DNA of 64,000 nt, from positions 44,495,950 through 44,559,949 of the forward strand of contig OX465579.1 of assembly GCA_950022655.1 (NCBI GenBank). The letters are read 5' to 3'. The position numbers and the translations under genes are program-made. The stretch's first letter is position 1. Every line of letters starts with the position of its first letter. The notes under the pieces were generated by a model. That model did no database searches and was not told where the DNA came from. It was given only the letters and a program-made list of their open reading frames with translations. Source of the DNA: Alentia gelatinosa (Eukaryota > Annelida > Polychaeta > Phyllodocida > Polynoidae). This document shows positions 41,901 through 56,900 of this stretch, piece after piece.

Positions 41901-44900
41901 AAAAAGACGAAAAAAACAACAAAAGAATATATTGGGCCTCATTCATACCAATAAACATTGGATCAAACCTCCCCATACACCCCAGCCCCATTCCATGGCC
42001 AGTTATGATGTGTTTTGAATGTTTTATCATTCTCAGTGTCTCCGAGGTGGAAAATTTCACATGGAAAAATGTACTATATTTTTTCATGACCTCAGTTGAC
42101 ATCCCTGCCTACCTTACATTTTGTTCCTACTAATCTGCTTGCCTCTTTAACAGGCCTTATGTGTATACCCTGACCTTAGCTCATCTTAGCATGCCCTTCT
42201 CATTGCCTTTCTCTATGGTCATCCTATGCCCTCTCTCTGCATGCCCCGCTCAAAGCCCCGCTCCACATGCCTTACTCATATCGCATCTCCACATGGGTCC
42301 CCCACGTACCCTATCCCCGACCAAAGCCTGAAGCTTATTACTTTTGATTTCCCGGTTCCTGTTTGTTAAACATAGTCGGCCTATCAAGAGCTCAGACGGT
42401 CTATTTGTTCTCACAGCTTCATGAGACTAGGCATTAGCTGGCGGGTAAATAAAGCCACTGTGGAGTGGCAATATTCCTCTATTTCTGAAGCTCTTTTGGA
42501 TGGAGTTTCCCTCTTTTGAGAGTCCATTATATACACTGGTGGCCTGGCTCGCTCTCTCTGTTGGCCCGCCTTCGCTGGTTCCTACGTAAATACCCATTGC
42601 TCTTGGGTAGTGAGTCAAAAAAATAGTTTAGTCCTTTTGCGCCGATAAGCTATCAGTGAATAGGGGAGGGGTTTGCTGTTGAGGACTGTGCACCAGGGGG
42701 CTGTGGTGCCGAGCTCTCTGCCCCGTCCTCCTACACGGTCGCCCCAGCCTTGACTGTCGAGGTTCATCGAGGCAGAACGGCTCTCGTCGTGTACTACTTA
42801 GAAGCCGCCCGCCGCCACCCGCCCCGGCTCGCCCGCCCGCCCGTTATCAGCTGCCGCCGCCCGCCCGCCGCTAAGCCGCGTCCTGTCGGCCCGGGACGGC
42901 CGTATTAGCCGGCCGTTATCGGGGGGCGGCCCGGGCACAGTCTGATCCCCGTACCGCAGATACTGTGGCCCCGGGTTGCTGGAAGGAAGAGAGGGGAGGT
43001 TCAAGGGGGAAAAAACCTAGTGGGGTAGTTTGGCGGTAAGGGAGGGGTTGGCTTGGGCAGCAGCATCGGTGATGTCGGGGGGTAGGGGGAGGGGGCGAAT
43101 GACTACAGAAAGAGGAGGGGGGGGGGGGTAGAACTGTCCTGTACAGTGTCGCAGCCCCAGGCCACCGTCTGCTCAGATTCACTGTCCACTTTATACCCGA
43201 TAACCACGTTAGCGTTTAGTGCTGCTTGTAGAAAATATAGACTGATCAGTGAAATAGCAGTCCACCCACACCCACCACTGCCCGAGATTTCAGAGTGCTC
43301 TTGTGTCCATTAGTTGGGCACTGTTTATCTTTATCCTTGTACTTTTATATATTAGAGAATTCTATTATAATGAGCACCTATTTCAAGCAAAATTGCATAT
43401 AAAGATTGAAATCTGTTTTAGTTATTGTTGTCAGATGTTGTATGATATGCATATAGCATGCATATATGATATGACAATATTAATGCAGTTGAGAATAATA
43501 TTGAAAAATTTACATGATGATTGGAGGCAGAGGCTTTAACTATAACTTGGAAAATGTATTTGATGTAAGTTAATTAAATAAACGAGCTCGAAGGTTAAAC
43601 GTAAGTTTAAAATGACGGTCAGTCTAGGGATACTTCACATATCATCCTCTGAGAAGTAATCTCTGAGAAGTAGTCTTTCATGTAAGGGTGGGTTGAAGTA
43701 AATTTTCAGTCTTTTCGAAGAGGTTTTGAAAAAAACCCAGAAGGGATCATATGAGTTTGGGGTGGATAATAGATTGCGCTTCTGTAGGGCGGATAATCAG
43801 GTGGCGTATACTTTGCCTCCTTAATGGTTGATCAATTATAACTATATCACTATTATTCGTTTTGAAATGCCCAAAAAGCCAGGATGTCTATTTATATGAT
43901 GTTTAGGTCATTACGATAGATATTTTGATAAATCAATGTAAAATTGGGAAGGTAACACTTTTTTTCTGGTTTTTTTTTCCAAAATAATATTTACACCAAC
44001 AAATAGGCATAACTCATAACTTTCCAATGGTCTTTTATTTATAAAAATGGGCCTGTTATTCACAACGTTACAAGCGCCATTGTAATTTTTTGACTCAGGG
44101 AAAATCTTCTTTTGGTCTATATTAAACGCTCAGTACTATAACTAGATCTAAAACAGAACTGATTCTCTTTTTCCTATTCAGACCGTCTACCTTAGCCTCT
44201 CGTCAAATGTAATCTTCTTCCTCTCCATGAGTCCATCAATTATGTATCGTCCCAACTAAGTTTACATCACCTGTACCCGTCTGTAGTATAACTATTTTGG
44301 TTTTCCACCTGGCCGTCGGGTGTCGCTGTGGTTACACCCCGGCGGGCTGGATGGAGTTAAGTGGTGGCGTGTGTGGTCGGCTACCATGGTAATCTGAGGC
44401 CCCGGCGGAGATTATCTGGCCTCCCTTACACATCTACGCTTAGATGTGGCAGGAGGTAGCGGGGATGGATTAACGATGTGAGCGATAATCGAAGCAGCAC
44501 GTACCAGCCCTCTAGTGGTAAGGGGTTACACGAAGGTTCAATCCGAGTCAACATGGGAGCTACACGGGCAATGTACACGTCTTTCCTCTCCACTCACGAA
44601 TTGATGAAATAACATATGTTTTACAATCCATACGTCTTTTATAGTCATAGAAGTAGACCTAATTCGACCATGACCCATTGCCCATGGGACTTACACCAAA
44701 GGAGATCATCTCCTAGGAATAGCAAATTGAATTTTTCTAAAATGATGAAATATCTCCTAATGATGTATAATTCAAAGGTTTCCAAATCGAATTTTTACCG
44801 CAATTTATTGAATATTGGTCAGGAGATTTGAGAATGTTTACACCAAGAGATTCAAATCAAAGAAATTTGTACAGCATCCCAGAAGATAAAGCGTCTACGG

Positions 44901-47900
44901 CTTACTGTCCGATGACTTCCTGTACATTATATCCTGGAACTTCCGTTTTAAGGGTACGGCCATAGATAGTGCCTTGCAAATAGACATTGGTTCTGAAGTA
45001 CCTAGTGTACGTATATGATATATGTTCGGAAAGAATACTCCCGGCCGTTCCCAATTTGCAACAGTATAGTAGATAAAGCCGACGAATCCCTCATACAAAT
45101 AATATACATGGATTTCACTTAGCGTTCCACCCGGTACCCACTGATTTCTGTCTGCGGACCAATCAGCAGGCAGACTGAGGCCAAAATGGAGGAATGAACT
45201 CGTTCCCCGCGGCCAGTCGCTGTTGTTTGGTCGCTCGCCGGGTCCTTTTTGGTTACGCCCACAATGGATGGCAGGGTGAGAGTCAGAGTTCCTCAGAGGA
45301 TGTTATTATTTTTGTTCCGAGGAAGCTCTTATTGGTGGCTGCACTGGCTTCTCTCTGCCCCCACAGGCCCCATTTGTTTGCGTGCCGATCGCTATCGAGG
45401 TGGTGTTTTTCAGCTGGAGTGTCTGCCTGTGACTCTGGGTCCTACCCTCTGTCTGGTGGTGTGGCGTGGTTTTAATGTGAATGGGGAGGCCTGACTTCCC
45501 AAAAGTCAGGCGTCTCTGATGCCAAAACTGAACCAAGATATAAGGATGGCAATGAATGAGAGGACAACTATGATAAAGGAAGCTTGATAAGAATGATCAT
45601 TGAGCGAGGAAAGGAAGTTGGTCGAGAAATGGAGCAGTCTAGTCATTTTGTGAATGATACAGTTTCCAGATGGTAGATCAAATTTGAAAATGAAAAATAC
45701 TAGCATGGTCAAGTGGCTTGGTTGTGATATGGATAGTTTATTAGCTACAATGGTGTGGTGGAAAACTAGAGACCGGACACTTTCTGCCAAGAGGATTTTG
45801 TTTGCTCTGTGAGGGTTAGAGATTGTGTGTGTATTTTAAGAGGGACATTCTGCTCACTGTTTGGTAGACGATATCCTTAAATCACAGAGATGGGAGAGTC
45901 TGATTACCCTGAGGCTTCATTCACGAACCTCATGGTTCGCAAATGATTCTCGTACGCTCTGAAAAAAACGTGACCCGTGGCACCAGAAGTCTGTTGGTTT
46001 GCAGATTATGACCTAAACCATAACGTGAAAGAACCCACGTCTCTGCCTTCATCGGGAAGCTTATTGGGTGCAGCATATAATAATTATTGCCGGGGTTGGA
46101 GAAGACTGCACACAGGGAGACATCACCAAGCAACAAAAGGTCTATCTCATTCGTAGTGCCTATAATTGCGAACCATCCCGGAGGAAATGCGCCTGCCTGT
46201 GTGATGGGCGTTTGATGAAAGTCTGAATTATCCATGTTAATTGGCCGGAATTGAACCCCTTAGACGCCATCTGTATGTGGATGAGCGACCCACCATTATG
46301 CTTTACTGGCGAGTAGGAGTATGAAGAACATCTATCAGTATTAACTGTAACAGGAAATGTCTCTTGGTTATCACCGGTGTAATGAGAAGAGGGGAGAAGA
46401 AAAGTAAATAAGATCTAAAGGTCTTCACACCATGCCTGATAAATCAGCAATCACGATTGGAGTCGGAGATGGGTTAAGCCTATGACACACGGTGTTGTTT
46501 TGCATTGACGCGACTCGATTCGACTCGAACCGACGAGACTATTGCAGTCTGCATGTCTATAATGTCTAGATACCCGATTTTTGTCGGGTCGTGAGGAATC
46601 TCAGGTTTTAAAATATCCTATAATTATCTAGTCTATCAGACTTAACCAGACAATTGTTGACGCTCACGCCATCATAGCATATTCGGAACTAGCACTTCAG
46701 TGTTAAGTACTTAGAAGTTAACTCCATGGAGTTTGACTGCCGAGTAATTCACAAAGCAAAGCTGAGTGAATAACGTAGCAGTCAAACTCGGTGGAGTACA
46801 GACCAAGTTGTTGTCATCGAGTGGGTTTCTGATTTTTTTTTCTCACCCAGTTATTTTTCTCCATAGACTTAACGTTAGGAACTCACACTCCAAGGCAGTG
46901 AAGGTAGTATATCCAATACCCAATGACTAATTGGATGATTTATTTTATTAATCAATAATGTTATACGGGGTGAGATAAAATCAGAAACCCACTTCGCTTC
47001 GTGAATTACTCTGCGGTCAAACTCGGTGGAGTTCAGACCAAGTTATTTTCATCTTGTGAGTTTCCTTCTGATTATATCACCCCGTATAACATCATTAATT
47101 GATGAAAAAACTCACCAAATTAGCCATTGAGTATTGGGTACAATACCTTCACAGCCATGTAGTACGAGTTCCTAACGTTAAGCCTATGGAGAAAAATACC
47201 GGGGTGAGATAATTGAGTATCCCAGACAAGATCAGATCCAACCAAACAAAACACTGGTCTCCCACGGACCAGTCTGACCCGGTGTGGGCGCGTCTTAATC
47301 GTGTGCCCATGGTGGTACAGTGTGTGCGGACATGACGCGCGCCTGATCACCAGTAAGTAGTATACGAGAAGTGAGGTTGGGGACGCCGGGCCTGGTCACA
47401 TGACATGTTTAGGGGACGCCCGGGATGGCTCGTTGAATGAATCCCTCGGTAGGTTAGTTGATTGTGGGTGGGATGGGGCGGCGGGATTGGGTGGCACCGG
47501 TCGTGTTTTACAGGTGGGCGTGCAGGGAATGCGCCGCCCGCGCACGTAAAACTCCCGCTTTATGGGCGAAGGGAAACGGGCGAGCAGGTCGACCTGTGCA
47601 CCGAGCAGCTCGGTCTCCTCGGCATACAGCTATTTCCTAAAGCAAGTTCGGGCATTGTTCACCAGGTGGCTGAAATGATCTGCGGTTAAGAACATTTAAT
47701 TGTATTGGAGTTGTGGAAGGATTATCCTATAATGCAAGGGGCATATGGAATCAATACAATTTGTACAATTTTTCAGTTATTTGGTTTATGGCGTACCACG
47801 TTTATTTTAAGTGCAAGAAAATAATAGAAAACCAAAGTAACATGTAGAGAAGAGCATGATAGACCAGACTCATCACTGAAACAAACTGTATCATAGTGTT

Positions 47901-50900
47901 TGTGTGCTCTCCTGTAAAATGGTTAGCCGAAGACCAGCATTGTAAACTGCCTTAGTTTCAACCATCACCTGGGGATACGAATCTTATGACAAATTAAAAA
48001 TATAAAGAAGCAACAGATTAACACTATATATCTGAAGCTAACAATTGCCGCTGCGGCCTCCGATGGGGGCGCCCGGAGAGACCATCCTGCAGGCGGGTCA
48101 GTGTGGACTGTGACAGATGACCGGGGCACGGTCGGGGCGGCATCTGGCCGCACCCCGGCCATTGTCAGCCGCGGGCCGCCGCCATCGCCACCTCCACTAG
48201 GCTGGGCTCAAGCCTGATGTAGGGGACATTGTGGTCAGGAGATGACACTGTCGACACACATTACCCCATGGTCGGCGCCGCCACCACTGGCCACCACCAC
48301 CACCACCGGCCACCACCACCACCGCTAGAGATAACTAACAGTGGACGGAGGTGGAGGGCAGGAGTTGGGCGGACAGCCCAAGGGGTGGCGTCATAAAGCG
48401 TCGTTATTCTGACACCAGAGGGCGCCCCGTATCCTGGCGTTTGTGCCAACCCGGCGTCTAAATGGCGTCCGGCCCTGAAATACAAGTTCCTCCCAAGCCA
48501 CAGAATGGTTGTCTAACGTCTGCTGAAAATAAATTGAAATCACAAGTTGCTGCTTACTCCAGCAAGGAGAATAACAATAATTTTGAAATAATCTTCGTAG
48601 AAGAAATGAACTGGCCATGTATTTGCTTATAAAATACTTAACACATTAGGCTAGCTTTTAAACTAATTCCTAGGAATATTGATGAATAACCCACTCTCAG
48701 CCGTAATAGTCTTTGGAGTACATTTGATAGCTCGTGGCGTGGATGGATGCTCTTCCACTCGGATCTGTGAAATTGATCTAATTTCTTTTGAATTTTGTTG
48801 GTTCAATTTAAAAGGAAAACTACGTTATTCGGTTGTTAGAAAATATTGCATGCACCAGACCATGAGACCACAGAATCGTGGTTAATCTTGATGTTCAGCA
48901 GGGAATGGCTTCTTCTGTTAATCCTTAACGTTAGTTGCGTGCTCCAGTGTTATATAGTCGTAATATGCCATCAGTATTCATGGGATTAGGGGAAGTGATT
49001 AGTAGGCCGCGGCTTCATTCATGCTGATGACCACTGACCACCATTGTTTGTCCGAGTGACGAGCCCTTGATGCCCACCTGGGATTAATGGTACGTCTTGA
49101 AATTGAATAATTCAGTGGATGCAGGAACGTGCCATTGACGTGAAGACCATAGCCCTATAAGGCATGGCGTCATCCCTTTAGCTTGTATTGACGCCCATTT
49201 TCTGTTTTTAGTGCGCATTATACAGGCACAACAGGCATACACAGTATAGTATTGCATTAATATTTTTCCTTATGGGTCTCTGATCTGGGAAAGTTTGGAA
49301 ACCGCAAAAAATGGAGTCTTTATTGCCTTTGGCAAAATGACCTTCATAATTTACAACGGTTCAATAAAGGAGTCACCGGATGACCGACAGTGGGTGGCCC
49401 CCATAAGCGGGGGACAGAACCTGTACCCTGGCTCTTTGTTCTTACGGAACACAACTGGCTATGAAATTTTTACGATGTTTCCCTCGTCTCTCTATTCCCC
49501 TTCCAGAGTAGTATGACTTATGATTCAGTAGTGAAGACATCGACTTTTTCAACTCCAGCATTGAAGAACACCTACCCAGGGGAAAAATATCAGCACCCAA
49601 GGAACATTACATATCTGCCCTATATAGAAAATACTAGACAGGAAGCCACCAAAGAACCGCTATGTAATTGAGATCTATTGCATACTGGTTCTGGAATTTA
49701 GTAACATTGCATTTCTATGTAAGAAAAGATGTTTTAAAGTTTAAATGATCAATTGATAGTTGAGGCGTCCCCATGTCCTGGTTTCTTTATAAACAAAATT
49801 GAGATAACATACCAACCGGTCAGTCCTTATTACGTGTCTTTTGAAACAGTGTGAGCCAGATCTACATTTTCTAAATTTTAGAAATTATACTTGTAAAATC
49901 ATGTGATATGGTGTTTTAAAATGACAAATACCTGTGTGCAATATAAATAACTCTCGCCATCAAACTACAGGAAGGTCTATAGATACGGGAAAGAGTTGGT
50001 GGACACACGTATTGACTTATTTAGACTTCTTTGCCGTACAACTTGGCAGTATTCCTCTTCGGTGGCTTAACACAGCAACGGCATGATCGAGTCATCTCGT
50101 CGTCTCGTCTTCTAGCAGTTGCTGTTTGTACTTTTTTAGCGCGAGTTTCTAGAGGGCCAGGACAGTGTGAAGGTCACCTGGGGGTCAGCGTCCCCTCGGT
50201 GGTACCGACCTCCCCCCGCCGGAACCAGCGACGCTGGGACGCCCCGTATCGATCCACTAGCTCTCCCATTGGCCACCGAGGGCGCCACGATCGAAACCCC
50301 TGGGAACGAGGAGCGGTGTCAGCTAGAAGGGCGGGGTTGGGGGTGCGCATGCGCGAAGACTCTTCGGACGCTCACTGCTGAAAACTTTTCCTCTCGCTCT
50401 GTCCATAATGGAGGCGCCGCCTGAAGTGGCTCTACGAGAGGGCGCTTATAAACGGCTTGTGGGGGACGGGGCAAGGGGCCATTCTTGTCCTCCTAAGACA
50501 ATAATAAAGGAAAGCTGTTATGAAGCACCCTCCTCTTGCGACAATCCCGTCCCCCAGCTACTCCTGCTCCTACAGACTGTCGATACCTGGGGTTGTCTGG
50601 TACAATAAGAAGTCCAAGCAGAGGACGCGGGTTCCCGTTAACAGCGTTCCTCTCTCACCTAGATTAACGGCAGACGACATTCCGCGAAGCACTGTCGGCA
50701 ACCAGCGACAAGGGAACCTTGTTTCGCGGATAGGATCAGCTGAGAGAGTGTCGTGTTTTTTTCCTGTTAGGATAGGCGAGATGGAGGTTAAGGTTATGGT
50801 GGGATTGGGGCTGGGAAGCGGACTGAAGTATCGACCCCGCGTGACCGTGCCTGTCGCCCCCTGGTGTGATTCAGAGACACTTCACTCACCTGGCCGACCT

Positions 50901-53900
50901 GATGGTGCCGCTCTGACCTGCTGGGGTTCAGAGATGTTGCGCCGGATACAAGCCAACCAACCAATCATATCGGTCCAAATCAGCGACCAGGACTTCCTGC
51001 TAGATGTCCTTCTGATGTCCTTGGTACACCAGTATCATTACAGGCATATATGACTTGTTCTGAAATCCCCATCGTTCAGGTTGAATTTATCACAAATTTC
51101 ATTCACAATTCAGATGCCTGGTCTTTTATTCATATACTCTTCTTTATTTAATCTGGCACTAGCAAGTAACTAGTTGCCATAGACAGAGATTATTGGTATG
51201 TTGATATGAATGAGCCTAATGACTTTATAAAGTACATTACCCTGAATATTCCATATACAATTAAACCAAAGACTGCATAGTCTTAAGGAGTATTCTACAT
51301 GTGCTTTGACAATTTAGACCTTATATAGATACATGGTTCTAGATAATCAAATTCGTGGAATTTTATTGGATATGGTTCTGGGAGGTAACAACATCCATGG
51401 AACAGCGAAGTGTTCAGTATTGTTTTAATTGGTCCCACGCTTGTCAATTATTTGAGATAGGTGGTGCTAGTAAGTGTGAAAATTGGGGGTGTTTGTGCCT
51501 AGTTCACACAGACCATTATTTATTACAATTCCTGCAACAAAAGACGACCAGTTTGCCCCTATCAGGATGGCGATCTATTATTGACGAACTGCCGTAACGA
51601 TAGTCATAATTAGCTATACACCATCAGAATTCCCATTGTAATGCTGCTATGTACCCATTGCGCAATTGATGCTGTGGTGTGTTCCCAAACATGGGGCGTC
51701 TGGAGACGGGTGCATCACTCTAAAGGGTGCGAATCATTCTCTATATGAAGCCCCGTTACCCTGTCCCTGTCTCCCGCTGGTTACCATCGCGAACTGTGTT
51801 GATTAACGTTTGACGCCGGGAGGGGTCCGGAAGTTAACAATAACTGCCGTCTGGCAGCCGCAGCGGGAACCACGTGCTGGTATGTTCAAAGAGGCTCCCC
51901 GCCTGCCGCGGTCTGAAGTGACATCAGAAAGACATCAATGGGTTACTTGGCTAATTGGACCATTGTTATTAATGATAATTAACGGCATTGGCAACATCGT
52001 CTCGTGATGGTAAATAATGGACTTCCTTCCGTTTGTATTTTGTTTGTGGAATCAATTATGTGACGCAAATTCCTGGTGACGCTTGAATTGAAATTACTGC
52101 TATGTAGTATTCGGTGTATTTGTGAAAAAAAAGACATGATTAAAGAAATAGGGTTTGGTGCCCTGGAGAAGGATCGATTAGTTCCGAAACGTCAGCCCAA
52201 AGCAGTACACAAGTCCACATGGGATGCGAAACAGTATTTAGTCTTATGTATCTTCTTATCGAGTATGCATCCTAGATGGGGACGTTAAACCACAAATACC
52301 AAAAATGATTACATCCGAATACGAATTATTTGTCTAACGTTTGTTTTGTCATATTATATGGGCGATATATTGTCATATCATACCTTAATGAAAGGTGATG
52401 ATACCCTGGACACCAGTTGCAATCGGGATGAGGCTGACAATTTGCTATCACCTTCGGGAATGCTGATATTTAAAATTGATTTGATGCAAGAGAAATATTC
52501 CCATCAACACGGAGGCTATTACCGTTTTTGAAATAATAAGATAGTGGTGAGTTTTAGATTGCCGACATGTTTCGGGCTTATTCTCAATAACTTATTTATC
52601 CTGGAGTATCATTTGAGCAACATCCCATCTTCCAGTATGGCAGTAGTAAGTTTGTCGTTACTTCTGCAGTGATGGTCCCACTTGCAGCCACTTTTCTCCT
52701 TCATCCCCAGTAGTGGTAGACTTACTGCTATATGAAAGGCCAGTCATATTTATACCATGGCTATATCGTGTGGGAACTAAAAGAACCCTCACCTCAATAA
52801 ATGCGTATCGGTGAGATGTCTACCTAAATTCATCTCATAGATCCAATCACCACCCAACCAATGTTAGGCTAATAGAATATGTTGGACGTTAAACTACCCA
52901 AACGAACAATTAAACACATCTGCAGTGATGTAGAACACTTGCACACGTGTATTCATGGTATATTTTTGTTGTGTTGACAGATACATGTATGTATAATGTT
53001 CATAGAGGCATTGTGGCATCATGCTGCAGTCCACAAGAGAATGTCACCGGTGCAATTCTACAAGCACTATAGAGAGCCATACTTTAAAAAAAAATTGAAC
53101 TTTATTTAGAAAAGAAATAAACAATGCAACTCCTTTACATGCAAAGATTACTTTCCTGCCTAAAATATCAAGAATATTTCAGAATATGAATTGTAAACAA
53201 TGAAAAGATTTGATAACGTGTGAAACTTGTGTTTTTGTAGGAGGTCCGCGACGTCTTCGCCGCCTACGGTATCGGCGTCGACTACCGCCACCTGTCGTTG
53301 GTCGCCGACTACATGACATTTGAAGGTTCATACAAGGCCTTCAACCGCACTGGCATCAACTCCAATCCATCGCCCTTCCAGAAGATGAGCTTTGAGACTA
53401 CAATGGCCTTCCTCAAGACTGCAATCATTACTGGTAGGTAGAAGAGGGTTTCTGTCAATATCTTTTGATGTCATCAGAAAGATTTGACTATTTATATGGA
53501 CTAAAGGACCAGTTGTTTAGTTAAGGTGATACGTGTATTTGAATTAAGGGTGGCGTGAATCATCCAAATACATGTTTACATCAGGGATGCAAATCTTCCG
53601 TCAAATAACGGAGATCTGACTTCTCAGTATCTTTATGAAAACTGAATAAAAACGTCACTATATACTCAATGGTAGACTGCACTGAACCTCTGTTGAGCCA
53701 CTGCCGTTGTCGACCGCCAGTGGGCGGCCCTGCCTCACTGGAACCCCTTGCAACTTGGGTGTGGTAGGTGCTGACTGCTTCTGTACTTTTCAGACATTTT
53801 TTGGCTGGCACCAGCTTGGGTTTTGCTGATCCAACACAGGCGTTTCCTTCTAGTTCCACATTATAGACGATGGCATGTTAGGCCTTGCCATATTTGAAAG

Positions 53901-56900
53901 AATACAATCATTTTTTTGCAAAAAGAGGTGTTATAATGGTTTTTGATTATCGACTTTTTCCCCAGTCCCAACTTGCAACCCTGAAACACCACGTACTGGT
54001 AACTCTTACTACCTAAATACTCTGTCTTTGCTCTGAGACATAAGTGCCGCTTTCATTTACCATTAGACACTTATTTGGTACCCTAAATTTTCTACCAAAT
54101 ATTCCCAAAGCTGTAGTATTACTTCGGCTATAATCTGTAATTAGAGAAAACAATTATTATATATTAGTGTAATCTATTTCCTTTGTTTGAGTCATCCATT
54201 GAAAGGAAATACATATTGCGAAACGAAACTTGTTGATACAATTCAAGACGAAGCTGATATCGTAAAACGTAATGTATGGATGCATCTGTTGGTGTTCATG
54301 AGGCACTACTTAGAGGATTAATTATTATGAAAGACCAAACATGTAACCATTAATGACCAATATGTACCAGTATTGGTTGCAGCTTAATCCCCAACCTCCC
54401 CCGCCCCTATCCCCATAGCTTATTGAAATACCTTTTGATACTGCAGTCGTGTTTAAAAATCAGGACAGCGAGCTAAACTACCATTATTCTCAAAGCCGCC
54501 GAATGAGGAGTTCTCTTTTGCACTTGAGTACGGCTTTCATATATTTCCATTCCGAAAAGATCGCTGTATTTATAAAGGTCCTCGCGTGAATGGTATCACA
54601 GATTTCCCCTTTGGGTGTTCTATTAATTCAAAATTGATGCAGGACACGGTCTATGATATATCATCCCCAACGGTGGTGACTTGATCTCATGGGGCCTCAT
54701 GGTTGTATGGCCTAGATCAAAACCTGTGCATTGAGAAAGCGTTCATGACGACAAACGCTTCATCAACATGACAGCAGAGATCATGTCTTTAAATTATGCA
54801 TCAAATTTAAACTGCGCCATGCAGGTGCGGCCCTATAGCTGAGCGTCGGGCGGGCGGGTTGGGGGCTGATGTGTTGAGCTGCCCTCCTATGGATGAGGAA
54901 AGGTGCGCACAGAGTATAGGAAGTAAACTCGCGAACAGGTGATCAGAACGGCCACCCCCACCCCCCACCCCCCCCTCCACACACACACACACACACCGAG
55001 TACATGTACTTATTTCAGCGAAGATAACCCCAACCCTACCCCACTCACACCACCTCACCCTCATCCCCACCTGCCCGTCCCTCAGCACCACACCCCACCT
55101 TGGGTCCATGACGAGGCCGATTTACCCTCTCCGATAACGTATCACTCCTCGGGCGACAAATGTAATCCTTCACGACAGGCTCAATGGCACTCACAGAGTG
55201 CACAGCCTTGCTAACGAGCAGTTTAGAGCCGGCCCGTGGATGGATCGATAGTGTTTTGTGTCTCTTTTTTTTTACACTTCGCACTGCCGAAAAGTTCACC
55301 CGACTGATTGTACTGTACCTGCCGCAAGTTTGTAATGAATGAAAGTCTATGATGAATATGGCCGGGTAACGTGCTCGGCCGACATAAACACCATCCCGAG
55401 CCGGTGGTTGGGGCGGGCCAGCCAGGTCCGCATAACAGCCCCACTACCACTACCACCACCACCCTCGACCGGGAGGGACGCATGCGATCAACGAAAATTC
55501 GGGGAAACGTAACGTATATGCGTACCAAAGGTGTGAGATCCATCTTTAAGATATGACAGGTCCAGAAGAGATCCAGAACAGATGATCGCGGATAGACGTG
55601 TCCTGAATAAAACCCCATGAGCCACCTGTGTGAGGTGTTGTCACATGGCAATGACACGATCGTCGCAACGTGATGGAAATGGTCGTGAGGACCGTAAGAC
55701 AGAATGTGTGCATGAGCGTACGATTCAGTGTTATTGTCATGACAATCTCATTGCATAGTGCACATGAGATCATCATGGTCTGTGGTGCGATTGTGTGTAA
55801 CTGGGCCCCGCTCATCAACTTTCACACATACATTGTATTTAGGTATTTCAATATTCTATGTTATAATTTCTAAGTAGGATGCGACATGGAACTGACAACA
55901 TTTGTGAGCTTGATGTAGATACCTCCCAAATGCGTTTCGCTTACAAGGTTATCTATTGTCATAGGAACATAGTTGCATATAGTGAAAAATAGGAAAAGAA
56001 TTGACTGAAACTGGACTAGGAAGGACGCGAACGCGGCCAGAGACCCTGTGTTATGATCACATTGTAGAAGGCCATGTCTGTGTCAATTTGAGGCTAGCAC
56101 ATCCCTTCTACTGCTCCCGTCATCCTCAAGATCTCCACTCTTTCCTGTCATTCTCTATAGTCACAAAGATTAGATCACAACCAGTGAGAAAAGCTGGCTA
56201 AAATTGGGGGGTTACCATGCTAGATTTTGATTTAGAGACTTAAATTACAATACTATTTATTATAATAGAATATATAGAAATTCTAAAAAGGAATTGCCAT
56301 TCACATAATAAAACCCATGTCATTTTCTTAAAACTTTAAAACAATATAGCCTATTATAGGGGATGTACAGTATCATACATTTCAGTTTTTAAAACCAAAG
56401 GTCACTGTCCTTGTTTTTGAGAGAATGGGAGAAACCCATATTTTTTTTAATTACATCGTAGATCAGTCGAATGTAAATTGGCTTAATTGGATAAACTGGA
56501 CACAGCGTTATATTTACTCATTTGGAAGAAACCGGTTTGACTGGTAATTGACAGTATTAAAAAATCTACAGGTGGCGCCACCGTGAATTCTAGGTTATGC
56601 CTTTAATCTGTAGGGAAAATGTAAAGCGCAACTTTGGATCATATTAAGATAGAGATATTTGGATATCGTTTTTTGATCTATTCCACAGACAATTATTCAT
56701 AATCACAATAAAGAATTATGTCCTAGGATGCGAAATAGAAGAACAGGTGACGTTTTCTCCTTAAATTTATGACCGAGACATCTTTTGGCTACATTTTAAA
56801 CATATTATTCATATTGTGCGACAGGTTTGCCACGGCTGAGGCACACGCAGCGTTAACCTACATTGCACAAAGATAAAATCACCCGCCCTACAATAGATCT

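Larger units (their letters stand above)
30220..53240 (+). other. Intron 24 (23 kb)
   Basis: By far the largest intron; acceptor and donor are canonical and the flanking exons join in phase. Compared with intron 19 it has few repeats, and GC-rich islands alternate with AT-rich DNA. Annotated elements inside are listed separately. The stretches 32450-37900, 38200-39600, 40160-42690, 43190-44500, 45490-46720, 47220-48040, 48490-50150 and 51060-52660 hold nothing I could identify beyond a diverged 58-bp direct repeat (41757-41813 and 42165-42223). No nested protein gene was recognised. Confidence 0.8.

Noticed and set aside
50520..51053. 177-codon + strand ORF in a GC-rich island
   Set aside because: GC-rich DNA has few stops; translation resembles no family I know, and overlapping frames are equally open.
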